A stretch of 64,000 bases of DNA from CBDDHT01 sp965228615 (GCA_965228615.1 CBDDHT010000004.1:2108001-2172000); one strand, 5' to 3'. Numbered from the stretch's first letter, positions 1 to 8,391 are shown. The notes: generated by a model not told the origin, from the sequence alone. Translations and numbers: made by a program.

Positions 1-221
1 GACATGCCGTAGACGATCTCGCGTGATTCGTCTTTCGACATCGTTAGCCCCTGCCCTTCGGCGGCCTCCCGATACCAGTTCGACAGGCAGTTTCGGCAAA
101 ATCCAGCCAGGTTCATCATATCGATGTTTTGAACGTCGGTTCGCTCGCGCAAATGCGAGACGAGGCGCCGAAAGGCTGCCGCTTCCAGTTCAGTGGTCGT
201 CTTGGGATCTGTTTCGGACAT
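1..221 (-). CDS. DUF1244 domain protein, partial (3' end beyond window)
   Basis: The first 73 codons of a small protein are present, starting at an ATG (CAT at 219-221) and running off the left edge. The reading contains QNIDMMNLAGFCRNCLSNWY followed by SKDESREIVYGM, the signature of the DUF1244 family, whose members are about 95-100 residues, so most of the protein is here. The conserved paired Cys in CRNC may bind metal, but the family has no established function. It starts 4 bp after the stop of the N-formylglutamate amidohydrolase gene and is surely co-transcribed with it; this pairing is common in Hyphomicrobiales. Recognition of the family is firm; the role is unknown. Confidence 0.9.
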   Translation of the reverse strand, partial: MSETDPKTTTELEAAAFRRLVSHLRERTDVQNIDMMNLAGFCRNCLSNWYREAAEGQGLTMSKDESREIVYGM

Positions 222-225
222 GGGA

Positions 226-1065
226 TCAATCCTCGTTTGCGTCCGCCTGAGAACCGTAATGGCGGATCGTGCGAAATTCATTGGCGTAAGCGGGCTCCTG
301 GAAGAGCCGCGTCAAGATACCGGCAAGCCGCTCCGCCCATTCCTTTTGTCCGGTCTCATCCGCGATAAGATCCTGCCGGATCTCGATCAGCGCGTGTGCA
401 AGACCGCGGGCGGTGCCGTGGCGATAGAGACTGTCCCCTTTCAGCTCGCCCGAATAGGGGACATTCTCACCGATCACCAGTTCTTTCTCCTGGCGCAAAC
501 CTTCGACCAAGGGAAGCGGCAGACGCGTGTCGCGATCCCACAATACGGTCGCATGCCAGGGTCGTGGTCGCCCTTTCCAATGCGGCGTGAATGAATGAAT
601 GGAAAAGAGTGTCGGCGGCGTTCCGGCATCGATTGCGGCGTCGATCCGCGCATTGATCGTCGAATGATATGGCTCGTAGTAGAGCCGCACCCGCCGCGCT
701 CTTTCGGCCTCGTCCATATGTCGGTTTGCAGGAATGACGGCCCCATCGGAAAGCTGCATGACAAGCGTCGGGTCGTCGAGCCCCCTGTTTGGATCGATCA
801 GGAGCCGTGAGAAGCCGGATAGGACCGCCGGTGCACCAATGTGAGCGCTAAGACGCTCCGTCACCGCCGCAGCGCCGATATCGTATGCGATATGCCGTTC
901 CAGTTGATCCAGCCCGAGGCCGAGAGCCTCGGGTCCGCCTGGGAAGGCATTCGACGCATGGTCGCAGATCAGCAGGCAACCCTTATCGACATCGCCTTCG
1001 ATGCACCGGAATGGCGTGATCTCGGCGCTAGCAGCGCCGTGTAAATCAACAGCTTGTTCGTTCAT
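226..1065 (-). CDS. N-formylglutamate amidohydrolase family protein
   Basis: A 279-residue protein of the N-formylglutamate amidohydrolase (HutG-like) family, which hydrolyses N-formyl amino acids such as N-formyl-L-glutamate with a bound metal. Visible family features are the N-terminal LLICDHASN segment, SRLLIDPNRG, the FSIHSFTP segment and NVPYSG further on. A GTG start is possible 9 bp upstream, but the ATG at 1063-1065 is preferred. DUF1244 follows after 4 bp in the same direction, and an EamA transporter is divergent. No hut genes are nearby, so a role in histidine breakdown is not supported; scavenging or deformylation of amino acids is equally likely. The cytoplasm is the expected location, since no signal peptide is seen. 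Confidence 0.9.
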   Translation of the reverse strand: MNEQAVDLHGAASAEITPFRCIEGDVDKGCLLICDHASNAFPGGPEALGLGLDQLERHIAYDIGAAAVTERLSAHIGAPAVLSGFSRLLIDPNRGLDDPTLVMQLSDGAVIPANRHMDEAERARRVRLYYEPYHSTINARIDAAIDAGTPPTLFSIHSFTPHWKGRPRPWHATVLWDRDTRLPLPLVEGLRQEKELVIGENVPYSGELKGDSLYRHGTARGLAHALIEIRQDLIADETGQKEWAERLAGILTRLFQEPAYANEFRTIRHYGSQADANED

Positions 1066-1081
1066 GGGCGGCACTATAGTA

Positions 1082-1100
1082 AGCGCTCTTAGAGAGCGCT
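1082..1100. promoter_or_regulatory. Palindrome between divergent genes
   Basis: A perfect 8-bp inverted repeat, AGCGCTCT and AGAGCGCT, is separated by 3 bp. It lies in the 71-bp gap between the divergent amidohydrolase and EamA genes. Its place suggests an operator or overlapping promoter element, but no regulator gene is adjacent, so this is inference from position and symmetry only. Confidence 0.3.
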
Positions 1101-1136
1101 AGGGCGGGCATCCCGGCTGCGACGCTTTCGCAGGAT

Positions 1137-2075
1137 ATGGGCCCTGATGTGAACAAGAACGGTCGCGCCACGACAGAGACAACGCACACCGTTGCGCCGA
1201 CACCACTCGTCTCGATTGCCGCGCTCGCACTGGGAGCCGTGGCAATGGGCGCATCGCCTATTTTCGTGCGTCTAGCCGACGTCGGCCCTTTCGCAAGTGC
1301 ATTCTGGCGCATGGCACTGGCGATACCGTTTCTATGGTTCTGGTTCGGTTGGGAGCGCCGCCGCACTGTGGCCGAGGATCGATCTCACGAGCTGCTGAAA
1401 CATCGCGGCGCCATTCTGGTGCTTGGCTTTCTTTTCGCCGGCGATCTCTTCTTCTGGCATCTTGCCATTCATAAAACCTCCGTCGCAAACGCCACGCTGC
1501 TTGCGACGATGACCCCGATCATCGTCACGCTCGGTGCCTGGCTGGTGTTGAAAGAGACCGTAAACGCGCGAATATTCGCCGGCGTTGCCCTTGGCGTTGC
1601 CGGTGCGTCCCTGCTTGTCGGGGCCAGTGCCCGGTTCAATCCGGAAAATGTGACAGGAGACATGTACGGGCTGATCACATCCTTCTTCTTCGGCACTTAT
1701 GTGCTGACAATGTCATGGGCCCGCCGGCGACTGAGTACCGCCGAGACCATGTTTTATCCATCGATCGTAACGGCCGCGCTACTGCTGATCGCCGCTCTCG
1801 CTCTCGACGACCGATTGCTACCGTCCACTTGGGAAGGTGCGGCAGCATTGTTGGCACTGGCGTTGATCAGCCACGTCGGAGGCCAGGGTCTGACGGCTTA
1901 TGCGCTCGGAATGCTGCCGGCAATTTTCTCATCTCTGGTCATCTTCGTCGAAGCCCTGGCCGCAGTCGTGCTGGCATGGCTTGTCCTGTCGGAGGCCGTC
2001 TCGCTCTGGCAGACCGTCGGAGGCCTCTTTCTGCTCGCCGGCATCTATGCTGCACGGCCTGCGCGATCCGATTGA
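1137..2075 (+). CDS. EamA/DMT-family inner-membrane transporter
   Basis: A 312-residue hydrophobic protein with about ten predicted membrane helices arranged as two tandem EamA domains, the usual plan of drug/metabolite exporters of about 300 residues. Helices can be read from LALGAVAMGASPIFVRLADVG in the first half to VGGLFLLAGIYAA near the end. The N-terminus has about 20 extra polar residues before the first helix, and the ATG at 1137 is the first in frame. The substrate cannot be inferred; family members export amino acids, nucleosides or other small metabolites. It is divergent from the amidohydrolase gene and is followed by more than 600 bp without a clear gene, so it is probably monocistronic. 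Confidence 0.88.
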   Translation: MGPDVNKNGRATTETTHTVAPTPLVSIAALALGAVAMGASPIFVRLADVGPFASAFWRMALAIPFLWFWFGWERRRTVAEDRSHELLKHRGAILVLGFLFAGDLFFWHLAIHKTSVANATLLATMTPIIVTLGAWLVLKETVNARIFAGVALGVAGASLLVGASARFNPENVTGDMYGLITSFFFGTYVLTMSWARRRLSTAETMFYPSIVTAALLLIAALALDDRLLPSTWEGAAALLALALISHVGGQGLTAYALGMLPAIFSSLVIFVEALAAVVLAWLVLSEAVSLWQTVGGLFLLAGIYAARPARSD

Positions 2076-2709
2076 TCTTGTGCGGGCGGGCTGGTTTCGA
2101 CACCCAGTTGCCGACTGTCTTCCTACAGCGCCATCATCAAGTTGCCTCTCCTCCGCCTCGTCTTTGCCGGGCTTGACCCGGCAATCCATGCGATCTTGCT
2201 TGGAGCAACACTGTCGCTAGGCAATTGCGTTTACCTGTCAGAAGGACCACTGCATGGATTCCCGTGTCAAGCACGGGAATGACGATGGACGATTGGGGCG
2301 GCTCGCGAGATGACGGAAGGCCACTGAGCTAACATAAAAGCCCATTCGTCCATCAATTGTATGAGCGAATTTAATGTGCAAGTGCGTCCAATCCACGCCA
2401 AGATGGCGGTAGCAGTCTGTCGAATGCGCGCTTGGCAACCGAAAAACTGTGTCGTTTGGCTCGCTTGATTAACTGGCGCTGCAACACGAAAATCCGTTTG
2501 AGTTCGTAGTTTGACACATGAATTTGGGTTGCATTGCAAAGACTAAGGCCTTGACCTAACCGCATTTCTGGAAAATAACGACTCAAGGTGTATTCGTGCG
2601 TAATCCGGCAAACGCGTCATTCTTGGCCCTGAATATAGGAATGTTTAGGAAATCTGCGCGATGCTTAGCGGGGCCTCGGGGGCTCCGGAACAAATGGGCG
2701 GACGCGATC
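2076..2709. other. Intergenic region with alphaproteobacterial palindromic repeats
   Basis: About 630 bp with no convincing gene. Near 2165-2195 a segment reads GGGCTTGACCCGGCAATCC, and near 2250-2290 a partner reads GGATTCCCGTGTCAAGCACG. These are the two faces of a short palindromic element scattered between genes in many Alphaproteobacteria. The short frames on both strands here have no recognisable domain. The right part must carry the promoter of the DUF1036-pyk pair. An upstream GTG at 2596 could lengthen the DUF1036 protein into this region. Confidence 0.5.
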
Positions 2710-3207
2710 ATGCTTTTCCTGCGCGAAAGGCCAAGACCAAGCGTTGCGCGCGCAAGTTTTGCGCGCATCGCCCGTTTATCGCTATTTGCCATCCTTTTCA
2801 TGGGCGCGACCGCATTCCTTGATGCCACCCCCGCTTATGCCGATTTCAAGATCTGCAACACCACCGGAAGCCGGGTCGGCGCCGCCATTGGCTATAAGAC
2901 GGTCAAAGGCTCGTGGGTGAGCGAAGGCTGGTGGAATCTGGCGTCCAACAGCTGCGAGACCCTGCTAAAAGGCAAGCTGATCAACCGCTACTACTATGTC
3001 TATGTCATCGACTATGACCGCGGCGGCGAATGGGGTGGCAAGCTTCATATGTGCACTGATGACAAGGTCTTCACCGTCGAGGGCGTCGATCAATGTGCGC
3101 AGCGCGGATATAAGCGCACTGGCTTCTTTGAAGTCGACACGAATGAAGAGCCGACATGGACGGTTCGTCTCACTGATAACAAGGACGCTGAAGCGAAAGC
3201 GCGATGA
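2710..3207 (+). CDS. DUF1036 secreted/periplasmic protein
   Basis: A DUF1036-family protein of 165 residues from the ATG at 2710. A basic N-terminus, a hydrophobic stretch (LSLFAILFMGATAFLDATPAYA) and an Ala-X-Ala site before DFKICN indicate a Sec signal peptide. The mature domain has the family's recurring CNTTG, GWW, YYYVYVIDYDRGGEW and paired Cys residues. Starts at 2596 (GTG) and 2641 (ATG) are also open, but they would place about 38 residues before the signal peptide, so 2710 is preferred; GGCGGA upstream may be the ribosome site. The stop overlaps the pyk start in an ATGA arrangement, so translation is probably coupled. DUF1036 next to pyk is conserved in Hyphomicrobiales; the function is unknown. 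Confidence 0.85.
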   Translation: MLFLRERPRPSVARASFARIARLSLFAILFMGATAFLDATPAYADFKICNTTGSRVGAAIGYKTVKGSWVSEGWWNLASNSCETLLKGKLINRYYYVYVIDYDRGGEWGGKLHMCTDDKVFTVEGVDQCAQRGYKRTGFFEVDTNEEPTWTVRLTDNKDAEAKAR

Positions 3208-4640
3208 GGCGACAACGCCGGGCAAAAATTGTTGCAACCCTCGGACCGGCCTCATCTGACCAACAGATGCTCAAGCGCCTGTTCGAGGCAGGTGCGGACG
3301 TGTTCCGCATCAATATGAGCCACACCTCTCCTGAACTGTTGACGGAGCTTCACGACGCGATCCGCTCATTGGAATCCGACCAGGGACGCCCGGTGGGACT
3401 GCTTGTAGACTTGCAGGGACCCAAGTTACGTGTCGGAAGCATTCAAGATGACAGTGTCGTCATTGACGATGGTGCGACGCTGCGGTTCGACACACGCGAT
3501 GAGCCGGGAACGTCCGAACGCGTCTACTTGCCCCATCCACAGATTTTCGAAGCCGTCGAGACAGGGCATCACCTGCTTCTGGACGATGGAAAACTGCGCT
3601 TTGAAATCACGGAAGCAACGTCGGACGAAATCATCGCGCGCGCGCTTGTTGGCGGCAAACTCTCGAGCCGAAAAGGGATCAGCGTGCCGGATGCCGTCCT
3701 ACCCATGGGGGCCATGACGGAAAAAGACCGTGCCGATCTGGACTTCGCTCTCGGTCTCGGCGTCGACTGGGTCGCCCTCTCCTTCGTACAGCGCAGTGAG
3801 GATGTTGCCGAGGCGCGCAAAATCGCTCGCGGCCGCGCCGCGATCATGACTAAGATCGAAAAGCCGGCCGCCATCAATCAGCTCGACGAAATCATCGAAA
3901 TGTCGGACGGCATCATGGTCGCACGCGGCGATCTTGGCGTCGAGATGCCGTTGGAGCAGGTGCCCGGCCTACAGAAAAAGATCACACGGGCCGCCCGCCA
4001 TGCGGGCAAACCGGTGGTGATCGCAACACAAATGCTGGAGTCGATGATTTCGTCTCCGGTCCCGACGCGCGCCGAAGTCTCAGACGTCGCCACTGCCGTA
4101 TATGACGGCGCCGACGCTGTGATGCTCTCAGCTGAATCGGCGGTCGGCGAGTTTCCAGTCGAAGCCGTCAAGACCATGGACAGGGTCGCACAGGAAGTCG
4201 AGCAAGACACACTCTACGACACCATGATCCATGCCCAGCAGACCGAGCCTGAGGCAACAGGCGCGGATGCCATATCCGCAGCGGCCCACACGATTGCGGA
4301 CACCCTCAATCTTGCAGCCATCGTTTGCTACACATCGTCAGGTGCAACAGGACTGCGCGCGGCGCGCGAGCGCCCGCCCCAGCCCATCATAGCCCTCACG
4401 CCAATCACCTCGACCGGTCGCCGTCTTGCAGTTGTCTGGGGCCTTCATTGCGTGCTGACGAGCGATCCCGAAGACCTGGACGATATGGTCGATCGCGCGT
4501 GCCGTATTGCCTATCAGGAAGGCTTGGCCGAGGCGGGACAGCGCGTGATCATCTCAGCCGGCGTTCCGCTCGGGACACCCGGGGCCACGAACATGCTGCG
4601 GGTTGCCTATGTCGGCAACGATGGCACTGGGGATAGTTGA
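3204..4640 (+). CDS. pyk: Pyruvate kinase
   Basis: Full-length pyruvate kinase (478 residues) catalysing phosphoenolpyruvate + ADP to pyruvate + ATP, the last step of glycolysis. The N-terminus RAKIVATLGPAS, the catalytic-lysine segment MTKIEKP (Lys near 217), VARGDLGVEMP, ATQMLESMI and the signature DGADAVMLSAESAVGE are all present. The protein also has the small B domain around residues 70-165 and the C-terminal allosteric domain from about 345, ending in the regulatory-site loop PLGTPGATN. The ATG overlaps the DUF1036 stop by 4 bp, so the two genes form a translationally coupled operon. No clear hairpin terminator follows, only a T-run at 4644-4650. Confidence 0.98.
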   Translation: MRRQRRAKIVATLGPASSDQQMLKRLFEAGADVFRINMSHTSPELLTELHDAIRSLESDQGRPVGLLVDLQGPKLRVGSIQDDSVVIDDGATLRFDTRDEPGTSERVYLPHPQIFEAVETGHHLLLDDGKLRFEITEATSDEIIARALVGGKLSSRKGISVPDAVLPMGAMTEKDRADLDFALGLGVDWVALSFVQRSEDVAEARKIARGRAAIMTKIEKPAAINQLDEIIEMSDGIMVARGDLGVEMPLEQVPGLQKKITRAARHAGKPVVIATQMLESMISSPVPTRAEVSDVATAVYDGADAVMLSAESAVGEFPVEAVKTMDRVAQEVEQDTLYDTMIHAQQTEPEATGADAISAAAHTIADTLNLAAIVCYTSSGATGLRAARERPPQPIIALTPITSTGRRLAVVWGLHCVLTSDPEDLDDMVDRACRIAYQEGLAEAGQRVIISAGVPLGTPGATNMLRVAYVGNDGTGDS

Positions 4641-4714
4641 GGTTTTTTTGGAGGGTTCCTGCGGTGGCTGGCGGTGCCTTACTGAGATGATGCCGTGTCG
4701 GGAGCTATGGTATT

Positions 4715-4996
4715 TTTGCTTGCGCTACCGCCCTTCGGGCTACTTGAGCGCGAGCCCGCGTAGCGGGCTGTACCATCCACCTGCACAGTGTTTGCGAGGG
4801 AAAAGCCGGCTACTGCCGGCTCGCGCTCAAGTAGCCCAAAGGGCGATAGCGCAAGCAAAGACTCCCGAACCATCCACCGGCACAATCCTGGAGAGGGAAA
4901 AGCCCGCTACTCGGGCTCGCGCTCAAACAAGAGGCGAGGAGGGCCATTGGCCCGACCGGGAAACAAACAAGCCCGAAGGGCGGTAGCGCAAGCAAA
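4715..4996. repeat. Nested inverted-repeat cluster downstream of pyk
   Basis: A 38-bp inverted repeat has its left arm at 4718-4755 and its right arm at 4819-4856. Only two positions differ, and a few A/T pairs extend the match outward. A second copy of the right-arm module appears at about 4893-4926 and resumes at about 4969-4996, split by roughly 40 bp. Each arm itself contains smaller hairpins. No coding potential was found in the 380 bp between pyk and the glycosyltransferase. The arrangement resembles a REP/BIME-type repeat cluster placed between two convergent genes, where it may also stop transcription. Confidence 0.75.
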
Positions 4997-5023
4997 AACC
5001 AATCCCTCGCCTAGCTCCCTACC

Positions 5024-5860
5024 TCAACAATCATCTCCTGATCCAGCCACACTCCGAACCATCGCATCTCTCCAAGACGCAGGCACTTGCCCAGATGCCT
5101 TCAACGTCCCTTCAGCCGCAGCAAGATCATCCTGTATCACCGCTCGCGCGATATCCTTCACCACGTCCGACCAATCCACCTCATCGAGATAATCCAGAAT
5201 CTGCCGGTAAGCCGTAATCGCGCGAGCCAGTGCATCAGGTGCGTTGGTCACCGATGCACCATGCTGGAAATAGGAATAGCGCGCGCCCTCGGAAAACGCA
5301 TAAGTATCTGCCGCCTCGACCAGATGCAGATTGAAAACCATATCTTCGGCAAACGCGACATCCGGCCATCCCGGTCCAAGCAGCTCTCGTTGAAACACCG
5401 GGAAATAAGGCATCCGCACACTGGCAATATCGGCAGGCGTCAATCGGTCTCCGCCATCCTTTGGACCGGCCGCTCGTTGTACGATACCGCCCTCGCCGAT
5501 TTCTACGGTTGGCCCCGTTGCAGCACCATGGCGGTCGGCCAAGGCAGCCAATAATACAAGGCGGCCGTCTTCAAACGCATCGTCTGCATCCAAACATGCA
5601 ATCAGGTCGGCATTCGCCACAGATGCTGCAAGATTGCGTGCTGCCGAAGGTCCACTTCGTGCCTGGGGCGTACGGCATTGAACGACATCGCCAAGATCAA
5701 TATCTTCAGCCGCGAGCGCGACCGAATAATCAATATCGTCATCTGCCGCGATCACAATCTCTGTCCGAAGTCCGCTTTGAGTGCGCACGGATGCAACGGC
5801 CCGGCCAATAAACGCCTCGGCCTGAAAGGCCGGGATAATGACGGAGACGTCCGCTCTCAT
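5024..5860 (-). CDS. GT2-family glycosyltransferase in a pterin gene cluster
   Basis: A 278-residue glycosyltransferase with a GT-A fold of family 2. The N-terminus DVSVIIPAFQAEAFIGRAVAS is the nucleotide-sugar binding start. SGPSAARN lies around residues 69-76, and the metal-binding DAD motif is at residues 91-93 in ACLDADDAF. There is no membrane helix, so it is probably a soluble cytosolic enzyme. The start overlaps the end of folB by 4 bp, making it the last gene of a four-gene operon with pterin enzymes. The acceptor is unknown. Linkage suggests a pterin or a glycan controlled by pterin signalling, but this is inference from context alone; it could instead act on lipid or polysaccharide. 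Confidence 0.85.
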   Translation of the reverse strand: MRADVSVIIPAFQAEAFIGRAVASVRTQSGLRTEIVIAADDDIDYSVALAAEDIDLGDVVQCRTPQARSGPSAARNLAASVANADLIACLDADDAFEDGRLVLLAALADRHGAATGPTVEIGEGGIVQRAAGPKDGGDRLTPADIASVRMPYFPVFQRELLGPGWPDVAFAEDMVFNLHLVEAADTYAFSEGARYSYFQHGASVTNAPDALARAITAYRQILDYLDEVDWSDVVKDIARAVIQDDLAAAEGTLKASGQVPASWRDAMVRSVAGSGDDC

Positions 5861-6255
5861 ACCTCCTGCATCCGTTCGATGATGACGCCGACACCGGCCG
5901 CTGCCGGGATGATCTCCGTCTTCCGCACATCGACGACAACCCGTGAGACACGCCGATCAGAAAGCGCAATCTTCGCGATCTCCTCCGCCAACGTTTCGAC
6001 AAGAAGGATATGGCGCCCTGAATGCGCCAATGCTTCGATGGCATTCACAACGTCGGCATATGATACATAATCCGAAATATCTATGCTCTCGGCAGGCCCG
6101 TCTTCCGGCACATATAACCGGAGTGAAATACAGACCTCCTGCGGCGCTTCTTTCTCATGATCGAATATTCCGATCGAGAACGGCAACCTCAATGAGTCGA
6201 TGACGACGCAGCGGCAACCACCGAGACAATGTTCATCAACCGAAACCATGATCAT
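5857..6255 (-). CDS. folB: Dihydroneopterin aldolase/epimerase
   Basis: FolB-type dihydroneopterin aldolase of about 132 residues, the usual subunit size. It cleaves 7,8-dihydroneopterin to 6-hydroxymethyl-dihydropterin and glycolaldehyde, and many members also epimerise to dihydromonapterin. Visible landmarks are the FSIGIFDHEKEAPQEV stretch, with the pterin-contacting region, SYADVVNAIEAL, LVETLAEEIA and the catalytic-lysine segment VRKTEII. The ATG at 6253-6255 overlaps the last base of the reductase gene; a second ATG at 6249 is possible. No other folate genes (folP, folK) lie nearby, so this may be a second, specialised copy such as FolB2 rather than the folate-pathway enzyme. That last point is inference. 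Confidence 0.9.
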   Translation of the reverse strand: MIMVSVDEHCLGGCRCVVIDSLRLPFSIGIFDHEKEAPQEVCISLRLYVPEDGPAESIDISDYVSYADVVNAIEALAHSGRHILLVETLAEEIAKIALSDRRVSRVVVDVRKTEIIPAAAGVGVIIERMQEV

Positions 6256-7007
6256 CAAGCCTTGGGTAGATCGCCATCGGGATCGTTGACTTCAAAATGC
6301 CGCCCCCCATCGATCGTAATGATCTGCCCTGTCATGGCCGGAGAGCTCGCAATGAACGATGCAGCACGACAGATATCTTCCGGTGTGGGGCCAACTCCAA
6401 GCGGGGTCTCGTCGTGCGTCGCTTTGAAATCTGCCTCGGTCTGATCACCACTTGGAAGCGTCAGGCCGGGTGCAATGGCATTTACGCGCGATATCGGGCT
6501 GAAGGCCATCGCCAGCATCCGCGTTGCATTGAAGAGAGTCATTTTCGACAAGGTATAGGAAAAGAAGTCCGGCGTGATACGGCTGACCTTCTGATCCAGC
6601 ATGTTGATGATTATGCCATTCGCTTTCACGCGCGCATTGAACGCCCGCGCCAGCAGAATGGGCGAGAGGCCATTAACCTGCATTTGGCGGTTGAATCGGG
6701 CAGGATCGAGTGTATCGATTGTGTCGTGCTCATAGAGCGACGCACTATTGATCAGCATCGTCGCATCGGAAAAGTCATCGAAAAAGCGGGCGACGATTGG
6801 CTCGCAGAGGGCCGGGTCTGCGAGATCTCCCTTGTAGAGACCATGCATCACACCTTTTGCCGCGAGTTCTTCCGCTAACGCCTCCGCCTCGCCGGCAGAT
6901 GACCGATAGTGGATTCCGATGCTCCAGCCATCTTCCGCGAAATGCAGAGCCAATGCGCGCGCAACCCGCCGTGCAGCCCCGGTAATCAACACGGCACGCT
7001 CAGTCAT
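6255..7007 (-). CDS. Pteridine reductase-type short-chain dehydrogenase (PTR1/FolM/PruA-like)
   Basis: A 250-residue SDR enzyme with NAD(P)-binding TGAARRV at residues 9-15. It fits the TGxxxRx pattern of pteridine reductases, with Arg14 where ordinary SDRs have Gly. The catalytic set is Asp138, Tyr151 and Lys155. Classical SDRs have Ser where this protein has Asp, and the spacing of 13 and 4 residues matches Asp181-Tyr194-Lys198 of Leishmania PTR1. With folB and a PTPS homologue in the same operon this strongly suggests reduction of dihydromonapterin or dihydrobiopterin to the tetrahydro form, as for FolM and Agrobacterium PruA. The exact pterin is not determinable from sequence. The last bases overlap folB. 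Confidence 0.88.
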   Translation of the reverse strand: MTERAVLITGAARRVARALALHFAEDGWSIGIHYRSSAGEAEALAEELAAKGVMHGLYKGDLADPALCEPIVARFFDDFSDATMLINSASLYEHDTIDTLDPARFNRQMQVNGLSPILLARAFNARVKANGIIINMLDQKVSRITPDFFSYTLSKMTLFNATRMLAMAFSPISRVNAIAPGLTLPSGDQTEADFKATHDETPLGVGPTPEDICRAASFIASSPAMTGQIITIDGGRHFEVNDPDGDLPKA

Positions 7008-7049
7008 GACACGCGCCCCGATTGCTTGAACCCGAAGTGGAGGATCTGC

Positions 7050-7499
7050 TCATTCGCACTGCCATGTCGCGCTCGCGTTCGGCGTCTCCCAGACCCTAAC
7101 AGCACTGACGGTGATATCGTAGGCCTGAAGGAGTTCGGATGCGACACGAGCCAGTTCCAGCGCGACATTTTCCGCCGTTGGCGGACCATCGAGGAAGTAG
7201 GCCGGCTTTCCCATCTTCTCATTGGCGGCTGCGATCTGCGATGTCGCTTCATCGGGGTCGTCACGCTGAAAAATCGCCGTATGGTCGAAATGCTTGTCGA
7301 TCCAGCCACCGACTTCATTCTTTATGACGGAGAAATCGACAACCCGGCCAAGCGTATCGAGCCGTGGAGCCCGGCAAGTGATCTCGGCGGCATAGCGGTG
7401 GCCGTGATAGGCCTTGCAATTGCCTTCGTGCCCCGGAATGCGGTGCATCGCATCCCATTCCAGTCGGCGCGTACAGGTGATTTGGCCATGATCGACCAT
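7050..7499 (-). CDS. 6-pyruvoyl-tetrahydropterin synthase / QueD family enzyme
   Basis: A 149-residue member of the PTPS/6-carboxytetrahydropterin synthase family, which acts on 7,8-dihydroneopterin triphosphate. The zinc ligands are His19, His32 and His34, and Cys28 of the Cys-x-x-x-His-Gly-His motif is the catalytic cysteine. FDHTAIF holds the Asp72-His73 pair, and PTAENVA and a final WETP complete the family signature. It lies 42 bp upstream of the reductase gene and probably opens the pterin operon. A queuosine role (QueD) is possible, but no queC, queE or queF is visible in the window, so the local context favours pterin rather than deazapurine synthesis. Confidence 0.88.
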   Translation of the reverse strand: MVDHGQITCTRRLEWDAMHRIPGHEGNCKAYHGHRYAAEITCRAPRLDTLGRVVDFSVIKNEVGGWIDKHFDHTAIFQRDDPDEATSQIAAANEKMGKPAYFLDGPPTAENVALELARVASELLQAYDITVSAVRVWETPNASATWQCE

Positions 7500-7628
7500 C
7501 GACGGTTCGGCTCCCGTTCGAGAGAGATGTCTGCTGTTTCCTAGTTCAGAGATACGTCAATGGGAAGAGCCATATGGCGACGCACTTAAGAGCGATGATT
7601 GCCGGCAGCAACGCAGCTTTGTCGCCGC

Positions 7629-8279
7629 TTAGATACCCTGCCCCTCAACGTCACGCGAAAGCTCTTTCTCAGACTGTTTCGCACCACCGAGGAAAGGATG
7701 GACTTTCAGCCCTTTTCGCAACGCCGTAAGAGCCGCTTTCTTGTCCCCAAGTTCCTGCATGATCAGAGCCAGCCCGTTGATGGCTTTAAAGTGTTTTGGA
7801 TCGATTGCGAGGACCTGGCGCAAATCGTTGAGCGAGCTGCGGTAATCCTGCTTCAGATAGTAGACGGTCGCCCGTTGATTCCAGCCTTCAGCATAGTTCG
7901 GCCGTATCGCGACCACCGCGTCCAGGAGTCGAAGCGCGATATCATGCTCTTTCTCTTCGACCGATTTGAGCGCCCGTCCCATCAGTAGATCGACCGTATC
8001 GCTTCCCGAGGCAAGCCAGAGTTTCTCGATTGCGTCAGCAACAAGCTTGGCGCTCTCCTCGTCTTTCGATGCAACGAGTTGTCCATAGAGATCGGAGAGG
8101 AGTTTGCCGCGATCGACCTCTGGCGCCGCTTCCGGTTTGTTCTCTTTCGGCAGGCCTGTTGTGTCAGGTTTCGGCTCGGCAACAACGCCTGAAGCGGGCG
8201 CTGCGACGATGCTCAGTCCCGCAGCGAAAGCAAAGAACAGCCCAGGCAATCCTCGAGTTCGTTTTTGGCTATTTGTCAT
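7629..8279 (-). CDS. Exported tetratricopeptide-repeat protein
   Basis: A 216-residue protein from the ATG at 8277-8279. It begins MTNSQKRTRGLPGLFFAFAA, a basic then hydrophobic stretch ending near AAPASGVVA, read as a Sec signal peptide. After a Pro/Glu-rich linker the rest is helical. At least two canonical TPR units are visible around AEGWNQRATVYYLKQDYRSS and AINGLALIMQELGDKKAALTAL, with a degenerate unit before them. Upstream in-frame codons would put 20 residues before the signal peptide and are not favoured. It is transcribed in the same direction as rpmJ, about 110 bp downstream of it. The partner is unknown; periplasmic TPR proteins of this kind often act as scaffolds. Confidence 0.82.
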   Translation of the reverse strand: MTNSQKRTRGLPGLFFAFAAGLSIVAAPASGVVAEPKPDTTGLPKENKPEAAPEVDRGKLLSDLYGQLVASKDEESAKLVADAIEKLWLASGSDTVDLLMGRALKSVEEKEHDIALRLLDAVVAIRPNYAEGWNQRATVYYLKQDYRSSLNDLRQVLAIDPKHFKAINGLALIMQELGDKKAALTALRKGLKVHPFLGGAKQSEKELSRDVEGQGI

Positions 8280-8391
8280 AGGACCCCACATCGACTCGCA
8301 TGGCCGCCAATCCGGAGCCCGATAATATATCCGGCGCACGGCACGTCAACGCTGCACGATCGGCAGCTGCGTCACGATTAGGGGAGCAATA

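Noticed and set aside
2238..2586. Overlapping short minus-strand frames that could be a transposase relic
   Set aside because: The resemblance is weak and one part is explained by an intergenic palindromic repeat; no transposase motif could be read.
7050..7499. Assignment of the PTPS homologue to queuosine synthesis as queD
   Set aside because: The active site fits both roles, but the operon contains pterin genes and no other queuosine gene is present.
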